Source of the DNA: Verrucomicrobiota bacterium | Lineage (GTDB): Bacteria > Verrucomicrobiota > Verrucomicrobiia > JABWAM01 | NCBI GenBank assembly: GCA_013288215.1 | Contig: JABDCI010000009.1 | Span: 1-52,821, forward strand | DNA length: 52,821 bases | Reading direction: 5' to 3' | Part shown: positions 36,820 through 45,989 of the stretch, piece after piece | Numbering within the stretch: the first letter of the stretch is position 1 | How the letters are laid out: each line of letters starts with the position of its first letter | The notes under the pieces: model-generated | The model's input: the letters and a program-made list of their open reading frames with translations, nothing else | Databases searched by the model: none | Told to the model about the DNA's origin: nothing | Program-made: the position numbers and the translations under genes

Positions 36820-37741
36820 GAATGACCTTCCCGTAGAGCTCCTTGCCCGAAGTGGGATTTTGGAGGCGAATCGTCTGTCCGACGCTTCCATTCTCAAGAG
36901 CGAGGCCTTTCATCGAAACCAGCAGGGCTCCTGTGCGGACACAGGCATCGATGGAGGATCCGCGCGTGACGGCGATCGCATTCTTGATGTTCGAGTGAAG
37001 CAGCGGTTCGCCACGTAAGATCGACCGCTCTAGTACAAGGTCAGTTGGGAGTGACTCCGCTATGTAAGGTTCGCCCGAGAGGCTGAGCACGTTGCGGGTT
37101 TCCATTACGAACGAGTCCGGTTGGAGCGGGCCCGACATGAGACTCTCGCGGGCTACCCACACCGGACGCTTCCATTCCCACTCAAAGCGGATGTTGTGCC
37201 GTGTAAACGGGAGGGAATCGTTCTCCACATTCAGACTGGCCTGTCCGAAGCGCGTATTGGTGTTGGGTGAAACGAGCTCGATTTCCGTGAACGAATTCTG
37301 GCGCGGAATGAGGAGTGGCGAATAGTTCACGAGTTGCAGCACATGAATCTCGCCCTCTCCACCGACAAATTTGCGCAGCGCTTCTTCCAGCATCGGAACG
37401 ACCTGCCTCTCCGTCACCTCATTGGCTGGGCGTGACACGGTGCATTGTTCAGCACCCGTCCACTTGAACGAAAGCTGGCTGTAATTGCGTTTCAGAAGCA
37501 CATCGATATCGGTGCGGTGCAACATGAATTGCCTGCCCAGGGCAGGAGAAATTCCGAGCGGCATATCGGGCGAAAGAGGATCGATTGCAGCGTTACTTTC
37601 AACCACATCCTTAAGCAGCAGCGTGGCTCCCGAAACTTCTGCGAAAGACTTGAGTGCGAGGGGGATTTCGCGGATTTCTTCGGCGCGGGCAAGCGCCATG
37701 GTGAAGACAGCCAGAAGAAGTCGAAAATGGAAAGAATTCAT
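36791..37741 (-). CDS. flgA: Flagella basal-body P-ring formation protein FlgA
   Basis: C-terminal SAF-like RSILRGEPLLHSNIKNAIAVTRGSSIDACVRTGALLVSMKGLALENGSVGQTIRLQNPTSGKELYGKVI. Confidence 0.9.
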   Translation of the reverse strand: MNSFHFRLLLAVFTMALARAEEIREIPLALKSFAEVSGATLLLKDVVESNAAIDPLSPDMPLGISPALGRQFMLHRTDIDVLLKRNYSQLSFKWTGAEQCTVSRPANEVTERQVVPMLEEALRKFVGGEGEIHVLQLVNYSPLLIPRQNSFTEIELVSPNTNTRFGQASLNVENDSLPFTRHNIRFEWEWKRPVWVARESLMSGPLQPDSFVMETRNVLSLSGEPYIAESLPTDLVLERSILRGEPLLHSNIKNAIAVTRGSSIDACVRTGALLVSMKGLALENGSVGQTIRLQNPTSGKELYGKVIHENTVEIIP

Positions 37742-38523
37742 TGGCGCAGATTGTTGGCCAAGCTCATCATCTGATCCGCCGTCTGAATGGCTTTGGAATT
37801 CACTTCATACGCGCGCTGAGCCACGATCATGTTCACCATTTCCTGGACTGTCTCCACATTCGACATTTCCAGAAAACCCTGAGAGATCGTCCCAAATCCA
37901 TTTTGACCCGGAATTCCGCCGGTCTCCGCCGTTCCGGAAGAATCGGTGGCTTTGTACAAATTTTGTCCGACGCTCTGTAATCCGGTTTCGTTCGGAAAAC
38001 GCACGAGGGTGATCGGTGTTTTTTTCGTTAAGACGCCGGCCACCATGACGGAAATCGAGCCGTCACTGCCGATCGTGATGGACGTGGTGCCGGCGGGAAT
38101 GGCATCAAGCCCCTTGACTGGAAGGCCATCGGCGGTCACCACCTGCCCCGAAGAATTGAGTTTAAAGGAGCCGTCGCGGGTGTAGGCAGAAGTCCCGTCC
38201 GATTGCAAAACTTCGAAAAATCCATCGCCCTGAATTGCCAGATCAAGCGGCACGCCGGTTGACTGCATCGAACCTTGAGAAAAAGATTTGGCCGTTGATA
38301 CCGGACGCGAACCATGTCCAATTTGGATGCCCGTTGGAATCTGTCCGCCTGAAGCGGTGGCGGCGCCCGCAGCCCGCTCGGTCTGATACATCAAATCCTG
38401 AAATTCGACATTCGATTTCTTGAAAGCGGTGGTATTTACGTTCGCAAGGTTGTTGGCGATGTTGTCGATATTCATCTGCTGCGCTTCCATTCCGCTCGCC
38501 GAAGCCCATAATGCTCTTAACAT
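37738..38523 (-). CDS. flgG: Flagellar distal rod protein FlgG
   Basis: MLRALWASASGMEAQQMNIDNIANNLANVNTTAFKKSNVEFQDLMYQT; C-term NVETVQEMVNMIVAQRAYEVNSKAIQTADQMM. Confidence 0.96.
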   Translation of the reverse strand: MLRALWASASGMEAQQMNIDNIANNLANVNTTAFKKSNVEFQDLMYQTERAAGAATASGGQIPTGIQIGHGSRPVSTAKSFSQGSMQSTGVPLDLAIQGDGFFEVLQSDGTSAYTRDGSFKLNSSGQVVTADGLPVKGLDAIPAGTTSITIGSDGSISVMVAGVLTKKTPITLVRFPNETGLQSVGQNLYKATDSSGTAETGGIPGQNGFGTISQGFLEMSNVETVQEMVNMIVAQRAYEVNSKAIQTADQMMSLANNLRQ

Positions 38524-38537
38524 AAGTCACCTCTTGT

Positions 38538-39305
38538 TTATCTTGCCGGAAGTTTGTTGATGATTTGATCCATGGTGCCATCCGTCGCTTTCAGCATCTT
38601 TTGATTGGCCTCATACAGCCGCGCGGCTTGGATCATCGAAACCATTTCTTGAACGGAGTTCACGTTGCTGCTTTCCAGAAATCCCTGGTGCAAGGCCGTG
38701 TCCGCAGGCATGGGACCCGCGGTCGTGCCATTCGTAGAAACAAACACTCCGTCGCCTATAGGACTCAATTGCTGCGGCGCGTTGTCAAAAGAAGCGACTG
38801 TGATTTTCCCAATCAAATCCTTGCCCTGACTCACATCGCCTGTGCTGTTCACGGTAAAGGGGCTGCCGGGCTTCGGCAATGTCAGAGGCTGGCCGGAATC
38901 GGTCATCAACGTCCATCCTTCGGAGGTCACCAGCTCACCTTGCGGATTGACATGGAACGAGCCGTTGCGCGTGTAACCTTGTCCGCTCCCATCGGGCGTC
39001 CCCACGACGAAAAATCCATCGCCCGAAATCGCAAGATGCGTGGGATTTCCATCCGGCTCCAACTGTCCTGGAGTGAAGTCCGTCGTCACTTGCATTTGGG
39101 GAACCATCGGCGGTTGCATCCCTGGAATCTCGTTCGCACTCCCCTGGCTTTGGTTTTGGACCATCGGGCTCAGATAGCTTTCGAACGAAGGCTGGTTGCG
39201 GCGAAAACCGGGAACCGAGCTGGCTGCAAGATTTTCTGCAATCACCTGATGGTTCTCCATTTGGACCATCATTCCTGCAGCAGATTGATAGAGGCCGGGA
39301 ATCAT
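38538..39305 (-). CDS. flgF: Flagellar rod protein, FlgF/FlgG family
   Basis: MIPGLYQSAAGMMVQMENHQVIAENLAASSVPGFRRNQPSFESYL...AISGDGFFVVGTPDGSGQGYTRNGSFHVNPQGELVTSEGW. Confidence 0.85.
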   Translation of the reverse strand: MIPGLYQSAAGMMVQMENHQVIAENLAASSVPGFRRNQPSFESYLSPMVQNQSQGSANEIPGMQPPMVPQMQVTTDFTPGQLEPDGNPTHLAISGDGFFVVGTPDGSGQGYTRNGSFHVNPQGELVTSEGWTLMTDSGQPLTLPKPGSPFTVNSTGDVSQGKDLIGKITVASFDNAPQQLSPIGDGVFVSTNGTTAGPMPADTALHQGFLESSNVNSVQEMVSMIQAARLYEANQKMLKATDGTMDQIINKLPAR

Positions 39306-39318
39306 TCACTGGCCTAAA

Positions 39319-39336
39319 GAGCAACCTGCATGCCAA
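39319..39336 (-). promoter_or_regulatory. Sigma-54 (-24/-12) promoter of flgF-flgG operon
   Basis: Minus strand TTGGCATGCAGGTTGCTC vs YTGGCACG-N4-TTGCW; GG-N10-GC spacing correct. Confidence 0.75.
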
Positions 39337-39590
39337 GGGAGGGAGGACTCCCAAGGGCCGGTTCATGTGACTCCCGAGTCAGTCTTTGGGGGGGAATTGC
39401 CTTATTCCCAAGGAAAACACGGCAAAAACGTTCGGCCCCGGGGAAAAAAACACCTACAAAATATGGACATTCTCTCCATGGCAGACATGCACGCATTTTC
39501 CCGACGGGAAGGGCCAACCATCCGATTCCCATGGATCATTTACTCCAAATGCGAGAATCCTTCACAAGAGGCGTGAAGCGTGGGCCGCGC

Positions 39591-39815
39591 CTAGACTTCG
39601 CACGCGATTTCGATGCGTTTCCCGCAGGTGCAGGTCACAACGATGCGAACGGTTCCATCGGGCTGGTTGACCAGCTCCACCTTCGGTTCCGTCGGCAGCG
39701 TGATCGGATGCGTTCCGCCATCCACCGCAGGCCACGCCAGTCGCTGGGCCTGGGATGAAGCCTCGCCACGGACAAGCTTCACTTTGATGATGGCTTCTGA
39801 TTTCGATTTCGACAT
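39591..39815 (-). CDS. Small hypothetical protein with CxC...C motif
   Basis: MSKSKSEAIIKVKLVRGEASSQAQRLAWPAVDGGTHPITLPTEPKVELVNQPDGTVRIVVTCTCGKRIEIACEV, in line with motAB. Confidence 0.65.
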   Translation of the reverse strand: MSKSKSEAIIKVKLVRGEASSQAQRLAWPAVDGGTHPITLPTEPKVELVNQPDGTVRIVVTCTCGKRIEIACEV

Positions 39816-39828
39816 AAGAGAAAATATT

Positions 39829-40647
39829 TCAGGGGACGTTTTTAGGAGCAAACGACTTGCGGATCGCATCGAAGTCGGCTGTCGGATCAAGCCTCAAAAA
39901 AATCGAGATGCGGCGGTTGATCTCCTCCTCAGGATGAGCCGGATCGAGAGGCTGGCGGTCGCCATATCCCACGACGCGGAGGAATTTGTTCGGTTCGATT
40001 CCCATCTCCTGCATGTATTGCTGGGCCACAATGGCCCGTTGCGTGGAAAGTTCCCATTTATCCATGGGCAATTCGGAAGTCTTGTCGCCGCCCTGCGTAT
40101 GACCCTCCACTTCGATTTGAAATGGATAGCGTTCAAGCTCCCATGCGATCGTACTCAGGACCCAGCGGCCGTAATCCGTCAGTTTCGACGATCGATCTTC
40201 GAAGAGCGGCCTGTTCGGAGCGTCCATCGCCTGAAGGCGGAATCCATCGTTCGTGAATTCGAAGCGAAACGCTTCGGAATCGGTGAGTTCATCATTGTTG
40301 CGATGCAAAATGCGCTGGAGCGCCGTGGCAACCTCCCTCAGCGTCACATTCGCTGCGAGCGCACGATTTGCCCACATTTCGCCGCCAAGATCACCACTCG
40401 AAGAAGGCTGCGGGGGAACGATGCGCGCCGGAGTTCGCGAAAGCTGGGTAAGAGGCGCGAGCATGCCCACGCCGCTCGGATTCCGCTGGAGAAGCGCGGT
40501 GGAGCGAAAATAGCCAGCAATGCTCTCCTTCATTTCCTGGCTCATGGCGACGATCCAAAGCACCAGAAAGAGCGCCATCATCGCGGTGACGAAGTCGGCG
40601 TAAGCCACCTTCCATGCGCCTCCGTGAGATCCTCGTTTTCCGCTCAT
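39829..40647 (-). CDS. motB: Flagellar motor protein MotB
   Basis: WKVAYADFVTAMMALFLVLWIV plug/TM with Asp; OmpA-like FQIEVEGHTQGG...LSTQRAIVAQQYMQEMGI. Confidence 0.93.
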   Translation of the reverse strand: MSGKRGSHGGAWKVAYADFVTAMMALFLVLWIVAMSQEMKESIAGYFRSTALLQRNPSGVGMLAPLTQLSRTPARIVPPQPSSSGDLGGEMWANRALAANVTLREVATALQRILHRNNDELTDSEAFRFEFTNDGFRLQAMDAPNRPLFEDRSSKLTDYGRWVLSTIAWELERYPFQIEVEGHTQGGDKTSELPMDKWELSTQRAIVAQQYMQEMGIEPNKFLRVVGYGDRQPLDPAHPEEEINRRISIFLRLDPTADFDAIRKSFAPKNVP

Positions 40648-40651
40648 GAGT

Positions 40652-41509
40652 TTATCCCTTCAAGCTTTTCAACAGAGTCTCCATTCCTTCCGCATTGACA
40701 CGCCGGTCCTCCGGAACGTTGGAGCGCATGTTTTCCGCCGCGGTCAGAGGCGAAGCTCCTGCAGCGAACGCCACAATGCCGCTGCGAATGATGCTGAAAT
40801 AGGCCAGTTCATCGTGATTGAGAAATTCGATATTGCTGCCGAGCGGCTGCAAAATGCCATAGCTCAAGAATACACCAAGGAAGGTGCCTACAAGCGCTGA
40901 AGCGACGTGATGGCCAACCTCCTTCACAGGTCCATCAATATTGGCCATGGTGATGATGATGCCGAGCACGGCCGCTACAATGCCGAGGCCGGGCAGAGCG
41001 TCGGCCACTTTCGAAAGAACGCTCACCGGGTGATACGAATGGATGTCCTTCCCGTTTACCTGTTCGTCGAGGAAGACTTTCAACTGATCGGCTTTGATTT
41101 TGCCGTCAATGACCGGCTTCATCGCGTCTGAGAAAAATTCGACGGCGTGGTGGTTCTTCAAAAACGAAGGATAACGGCTAATGATCGTGCTCTTGTCGGG
41201 TTCCAGGACATGGGCTTCCAAACCGATGATTCCCTGCTGGCGTCCGACACGAAAAATCTCATAGAGCATTTGAACGAGATCTGTGTAGACCTTCTTGGAA
41301 TAGGGAGAGCCTTTGCACGAGCGGATGACGTAAGAAAAGAGCAGCTTGAGAACGGCGGGAGGACTGGCGGCCACGAGAAAGCCGAAGGCGCAGCCGCCCA
41401 CGACGAAATATTCAGAGAGAACGAAAAGCGCGAGGGGATTTCCGCCGGCGATGATGAATCCGACGCACACCGAAACCATTACGATACCCCATCCAACAAG
41501 CAGTGTCAT
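40652..41509 (-). CDS. motA: Flagellar motor stator protein MotA
   Basis: FLKNHHAVEFFSDAMKPVIDG...VSVLSKVADALPGLGIVAAVLGIIITMANIDGPVKEVGHHVASALVGTFLGVFLSYG. Confidence 0.95.
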   Translation of the reverse strand: MTLLVGWGIVMVSVCVGFIIAGGNPLALFVLSEYFVVGGCAFGFLVAASPPAVLKLLFSYVIRSCKGSPYSKKVYTDLVQMLYEIFRVGRQQGIIGLEAHVLEPDKSTIISRYPSFLKNHHAVEFFSDAMKPVIDGKIKADQLKVFLDEQVNGKDIHSYHPVSVLSKVADALPGLGIVAAVLGIIITMANIDGPVKEVGHHVASALVGTFLGVFLSYGILQPLGSNIEFLNHDELAYFSIIRSGIVAFAAGASPLTAAENMRSNVPEDRRVNAEGMETLLKSLKG

Positions 41510-41555
41510 GTTTCACGTTTCGTTGCAAGCTGTTGAAAAACAATCATGCACCTTG

Positions 41556-42431
41556 CTAGGTTTGCATTCGTTCAAGACGCGCGCGCAACCGTTGAATGGC
41601 GAGGGTGTGGATTTGTGAAACTCGCGATTCGGTCACGTTCAGCGTCTCGGCAATTTCCTTCAGGCGAAGATCCTCGTAGTAATAGAGAGCCAGGACTTTC
41701 TGTTCGATCGGACTCAGGCTTTGAATGGTTTCCACCACGAGACGGTGGTGCTCAGCCGTCAGCGAGATATCCAGAGGGCTTTTCGCTTTTGTATCCTGGA
41801 TGCATTCTTCCTGTGTCAAATCACCATCCATTCCTTGCAAAGAGCGCACATCCTGGAGGGAGATGAACGACGCGGGACGGATGTTTGCGAGAACGCGTTC
41901 CAGCTCGTCGATTGAAATATGCATCTCTTCCGCGAGCTCGGATTCGGAAGCCTCGCGCCCGAGGCGCTGCTCAAGAGCCTGTTGGATTTTTCGGAAATCG
42001 CGCGCCTGTCGGTGTACGGAACGCGGCGCCCAGTCCATGCTGCGCAATTCATCAAGCACGGCACCGCGCACGCGCATGGCCACGTAGCTCTTGAGACTGC
42101 TCCCCTTGGCAGGGTCATACCGGCGCACAGCGTCCATCAATCCGATCAAACCTGCACTGAGCAAGTCATCCTGGCTGATGTGCTGCGGAAGGCTGATTGC
42201 AATGCGACCGACCACGGTTTTCACAAGCGGAAGCATACTGACGATCAATTCGTGTTGCTCCTGGGTGCTCTTGTCGTAGGACTCCAGCGCCTTTCTTGCC
42301 TTTGGAATCGGCGGCGCGATTTCCGGTGCAGAAGCTTGCGACGGAATCTTCGGCAACAGTTCCGAACTTGATTCGCTCGGAGAGTGTCCGGGCTCGGCGG
42401 TTTCTTTGGCGCAGGATGCTGCAGCACGCAT
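41556..42431 (-). CDS. fliA: RNA polymerase sigma-28 factor FliA
   Basis: LPLVKTVVGRIAISLPQHISQDDLLSAGLIGLMDAVRRYDPAKGSSLKSYVAMRVRGAVLDELRSMDW; region 4 EIAETLNVTESRVSQIHTLAIQRLR. Confidence 0.93.
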   Translation of the reverse strand: MRAAASCAKETAEPGHSPSESSSELLPKIPSQASAPEIAPPIPKARKALESYDKSTQEQHELIVSMLPLVKTVVGRIAISLPQHISQDDLLSAGLIGLMDAVRRYDPAKGSSLKSYVAMRVRGAVLDELRSMDWAPRSVHRQARDFRKIQQALEQRLGREASESELAEEMHISIDELERVLANIRPASFISLQDVRSLQGMDGDLTQEECIQDTKAKSPLDISLTAEHHRLVVETIQSLSPIEQKVLALYYYEDLRLKEIAETLNVTESRVSQIHTLAIQRLRARLERMQT

Positions 42432-42437
42432 AAATAA

Positions 42438-42695
42438 TTAAACAGGTGGAGTTGAAGGCGGCGGAGCGGCCTGATGCTTTCGCGCATGGAGCGCTTTTAC
42501 ATGCGCTCGGAAAAGGCTCATCATCATGAGCTTCATCAATATCGCGCATGCAGCGCAGGCAACCGCGCCCCGGAAAAAAGCCATCGCGATCGGGACGTCA
42601 CGCCAGAGGGACAACCCCATGCCGATCAGAAATCCGGCCAGTCCTCCCAAGATCATGAAAGCCCGCAGCAGAATCGAGAATTGATCAGAAAGCAT
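42438..42695 (-). CDS. Hypothetical two-TM protein between flhF and fliA (flhG position)
   Basis: MLSDQFSILLRAFMILGGLAGFLIGMGLSLWRDVPIAMAFFRGAVACAACAILMKLMMMSLFRAHVKALHARKHQAAPPP. Confidence 0.7.
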   Translation of the reverse strand: MLSDQFSILLRAFMILGGLAGFLIGMGLSLWRDVPIAMAFFRGAVACAACAILMKLMMMSLFRAHVKALHARKHQAAPPPSTPPV

Positions 42696-42731
42696 AAGGA
42701 TTCTCAGAATTGTTAAGCAGAATGAATGCCA

Positions 42732-43883
42732 TCAAGCGGAGACGGCGGTTGGTTTGGGTGATTCTGCCGCCGAGTACCCATGGAAGAAGCTTTTCCCGAA
42801 CGGGAAGGCCTTCCCTTCAAAGAGTTCGCCAGGCACATTTTTCCCGCTCGAGAAGAAGGCAATAGGAAGGCGGGTGCTCCGTTGCGCCTCCCATACCTTC
42901 CCCAAACGGACTTCCAAGTCGCCTTGAGTCAATGCCAACCCGGCCATGGGGAGTTTTTCCAGGTTCGGACAGAAACTTTCCCAAATTCCCACATCCGAAG
43001 GAAGGCTCGCTGTCAGGATCATCTGAAACTGCGGATGTTGCGCAGAAATTTCTTCCAGCGCTTTCCAGGCTTCGAGGCTATAGGGTGAAATCCCGTTCCA
43101 ATCGATCAATAGCTGCGTGCGGGGGGTCATCTCCCCTGCGAGGGAACGCAGGTCGGAACCGCTGAAGAGATGCCTCACCGGAATCTCCAATACTTCGCTA
43201 TAAAGCGCGAGTTCCTGGGAGGGGCCTGGACGCGTCATGTCCGCAGAAACGATCAGCACATCCGACTGCTGCATCAGGCGCATGCGCGCGGCGATCTTCA
43301 AAAGAAGCAACGTCTTGCCAATGCCGGGAAATCCAAGGAAAAGCGTGCAACGCCCCTCCCCTTTCGGAAAAAGATCGTTCCACCCGGTGCGCGGCAGGCG
43401 GCGGTCGAGATCGGCGATGCATTGGGCAAGATCAAGGTTCGGATTGCCGTTCGTCCAATCCACCAAGAGCTCCATCGCGTAATCCTTGCTGAATCCTTTC
43501 GAAACCATGAAATCAAGAAGCGGATGCTGCAGCGGTTTACTCTCCATCTGGGAGCGCGCCCAGTGAATGCGCTCCATCTGGCGCATCGTGGTACGACATT
43601 GCTGTACTTCATCGCGGAGTGAATGCATCTCCTCGAACATTTGCCCCGGCATCGCTTCCTCCCGTGTTGGCAAAGGGTTGGAAACAGGTTCCGGCGGACG
43701 CGCGGTCACCTCGACCCATTCTTGAGAACGACTCAGAAATTTCTTTGCCTCCTTGCGCTTTTCAACGTGCAGGATCACGGCATCAGATCCCCACTTTTGT
43801 TTCACTGCCTCAATGGCCTGTTGCAGGGTGGCAGCGCTGAATTTCTCGATCAGGGTTGGCTTTTGGGAATTTGTTTTCATCAT
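42732..43883 (-). CDS. flhF: FlhF-like SRP-type GTPase with divergent G motifs
   Basis: KFSAATLQQAIEAVKQKWGSDAVILHVEKR (FlhF B domain); P-loop CTLFLGFPGIGKTLLLLKIAARM; position between flhA and fliA. Confidence 0.82.
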   Translation of the reverse strand: MMKTNSQKPTLIEKFSAATLQQAIEAVKQKWGSDAVILHVEKRKEAKKFLSRSQEWVEVTARPPEPVSNPLPTREEAMPGQMFEEMHSLRDEVQQCRTTMRQMERIHWARSQMESKPLQHPLLDFMVSKGFSKDYAMELLVDWTNGNPNLDLAQCIADLDRRLPRTGWNDLFPKGEGRCTLFLGFPGIGKTLLLLKIAARMRLMQQSDVLIVSADMTRPGPSQELALYSEVLEIPVRHLFSGSDLRSLAGEMTPRTQLLIDWNGISPYSLEAWKALEEISAQHPQFQMILTASLPSDVGIWESFCPNLEKLPMAGLALTQGDLEVRLGKVWEAQRSTRLPIAFFSSGKNVPGELFEGKAFPFGKSFFHGYSAAESPKPTAVSA

Positions 43884-43893
43884 GGAGGGCGGT

Positions 43894-45987
43894 TTAAGCT
43901 GCATTTGGAACCATTCCGATAGATTGCACCTGGGTGCGCTCGGGGAGTTCGTTGTAGGCAACGACCGTGAGATTGCGGAACGTGCCTTCGAAGAAACGGC
44001 GCAGCCCCAGGCGGATTGTCGGCGAGCAGATCACGAGCGGCTGCAGTCCGGCGGATGCCATTTCCTTCATCTTATTGGCAAGGCCGTCATAGAGATGGCG
44101 TGCGACGGTGGGCTCGAGCGCAAGTGAAACATCATGCGGGGACTGCCGGAGTGATTGCGCAATGCGATGCTCCAAGTCCGGATCGAGCGTGATGGCAGAA
44201 AGAGAGTTTTGTCCAGCAGGCAGCAGGTGTCGGACAAGATCGCCGCCGAGCGCCTTCCGGGCGTGTTCGCTCAGTTCATCGGGATTTTTGATGGCCGCCG
44301 CATAATCGGCGACTCTTTCAAGGAGGGCCCCGAGATTGCGAATGGAGACGCCCTCACGGAGAAGGTTTTGCAAAATCCGATGCACGACGCCAATGCTCAC
44401 CATGGTGGGGACAAGTTCCGCCACGACCGCCGCATTCACTTCCTTCAATTGATCAAGCAGCGCACTGGTATCCTGGCGAGTGAGAAGTTGATGTGAATGT
44501 TGGCGAATGGTTTCCGCAAGGTGCGTCACAAGGACGGAAATCGGATCGACCACCGCCAGGCCGAGTTGTTCTGCCGTGCGGCGTTCTGCATCCAAAATCC
44601 ACGTCGCAGGAAGCCCAAAGACGGGCTCAGTGACGGTCCTTCCACGAAGCGGACGCGCTGTCGTTCCAACCCCCATGGCAAGATATTGTGTCGGGACCAC
44701 TTCGCCGCGGGCAATTTCGCTTCCACGCAGCTGGATGCAATATTGATTACCCCCAAGCATGGGGTTGTCGCGAATACGGATGGGTGCGATGAAAATGCCG
44801 AGTTCAGCTGCCACGGTTTTACGCAACGAAGTGACGCGTTCCAACAAATCCCCCCCCTTGGCCTTGTCGAGAAAGGAAACCAGATTGTAGCCGATCTCGA
44901 GCTGGAGCGGCTCCACCTTGAGCCAGCTCTCCATTTTATCGATGGTCGTTGCAGGTTTTGCGGAGCCCGATTTGTTCGAGGAACCATCCGTCGAGGAACC
45001 CTCCGATCCAGGTTCTTCACTGCGCTTCTTCACGGAACGACCCAGCATGAAGATGCCGATGGAAAGAATTAAAAACGCCCACCACGGGAATCCGGGGATG
45101 AAGATGAAGATGCCGAGTACCGCGGCAACGGCATAAAGTGACCGGTATTGTGACAGCAGTTGATTGGCGATGTCCTCTCCCAGGTTCTCCTTCGTGGGAC
45201 CGCGCGTCACGAGAATACCAGCCGCAACGGAAATGAGGAGGGCCGGAATCTGCGTCACGAGTCCATCACCCACCGTTAAGAGGGAATAATGTTGCGCCGC
45301 ATCCTTGAGAGCCATGCCTTTTTGCAGAATGCCAATGGCAAAACCGCCGAGGATGTTGATGACCGTGATAATAATTCCAGCGACAGCATCTCCGCGAACG
45401 AACTTGCTGGCGCCATCCATCGATCCGTAAAAGCTCGCTTCATCCTGAAGCGCCGAACGACGTTTACGGGCCTCGGCATCGGTGATATTGCCGGCGTTGA
45501 GGTCGGCATCGATACTCATTTGCTTGCCGGGCATAGCATCCAACGTAAAACGGGCCGCAACTTCGGAAACGCGGCCGGCGCCCTTCGTGATGACGATAAA
45601 ATTGATCGTCACGATGATGCAGAACACCACGATGCCGACGACGAAGTTTCCTCCGATCACAAAATTTCCGAATGCGGTGATGAGGTGGCCTGCGTCCGCT
45701 CTGTCCAGAATCGAGCGGGTGGTCGCCACGTTGAGCGCCAGCCGGTAAAGCGTCACAAAAAGAAGGATCGTCGGGAAACCCGCAAACTGAACGGACTCTT
45801 TCACATAAATAACGGTCATCAGGACCATCAGGGATACGGCGATCGAAAAGACCAGCGCGACATCAATGAGAAAGGTGGGAAGAGGAAGAATGAGAACCAG
45901 GATGGTAGCCACCACCGCTCCGGCGAAGAGGAGATCGCTCCGACGAAGAATGGTATTCCAGACAGAATTGGATGCAGCAGCAGACAT
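43894..45987 (-). CDS. flhA: Flagellar export gate protein FlhA
   Basis: TRSILDRADAGHLITAFGNFVIGGNFVVGIVVFCIIVTINFIVITKGAGRVSEVAARFTLDAMPGKQMSIDADLNAGNITDAEA. Confidence 0.97.
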   Translation of the reverse strand: MSAAASNSVWNTILRRSDLLFAGAVVATILVLILPLPTFLIDVALVFSIAVSLMVLMTVIYVKESVQFAGFPTILLFVTLYRLALNVATTRSILDRADAGHLITAFGNFVIGGNFVVGIVVFCIIVTINFIVITKGAGRVSEVAARFTLDAMPGKQMSIDADLNAGNITDAEARKRRSALQDEASFYGSMDGASKFVRGDAVAGIIITVINILGGFAIGILQKGMALKDAAQHYSLLTVGDGLVTQIPALLISVAAGILVTRGPTKENLGEDIANQLLSQYRSLYAVAAVLGIFIFIPGFPWWAFLILSIGIFMLGRSVKKRSEEPGSEGSSTDGSSNKSGSAKPATTIDKMESWLKVEPLQLEIGYNLVSFLDKAKGGDLLERVTSLRKTVAAELGIFIAPIRIRDNPMLGGNQYCIQLRGSEIARGEVVPTQYLAMGVGTTARPLRGRTVTEPVFGLPATWILDAERRTAEQLGLAVVDPISVLVTHLAETIRQHSHQLLTRQDTSALLDQLKEVNAAVVAELVPTMVSIGVVHRILQNLLREGVSIRNLGALLERVADYAAAIKNPDELSEHARKALGGDLVRHLLPAGQNSLSAITLDPDLEHRIAQSLRQSPHDVSLALEPTVARHLYDGLANKMKEMASAGLQPLVICSPTIRLGLRRFFEGTFRNLTVVAYNELPERTQVQSIGMVPNAA

Positions 45988-45989
45988 AA

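Noticed and set aside
39314-39532. 72-aa minus-strand ORF in the flgF upstream region
   Set aside because: Overlaps the sigma-54 promoter and dyads, out of frame with flgF, no SD; more likely regulatory DNA.
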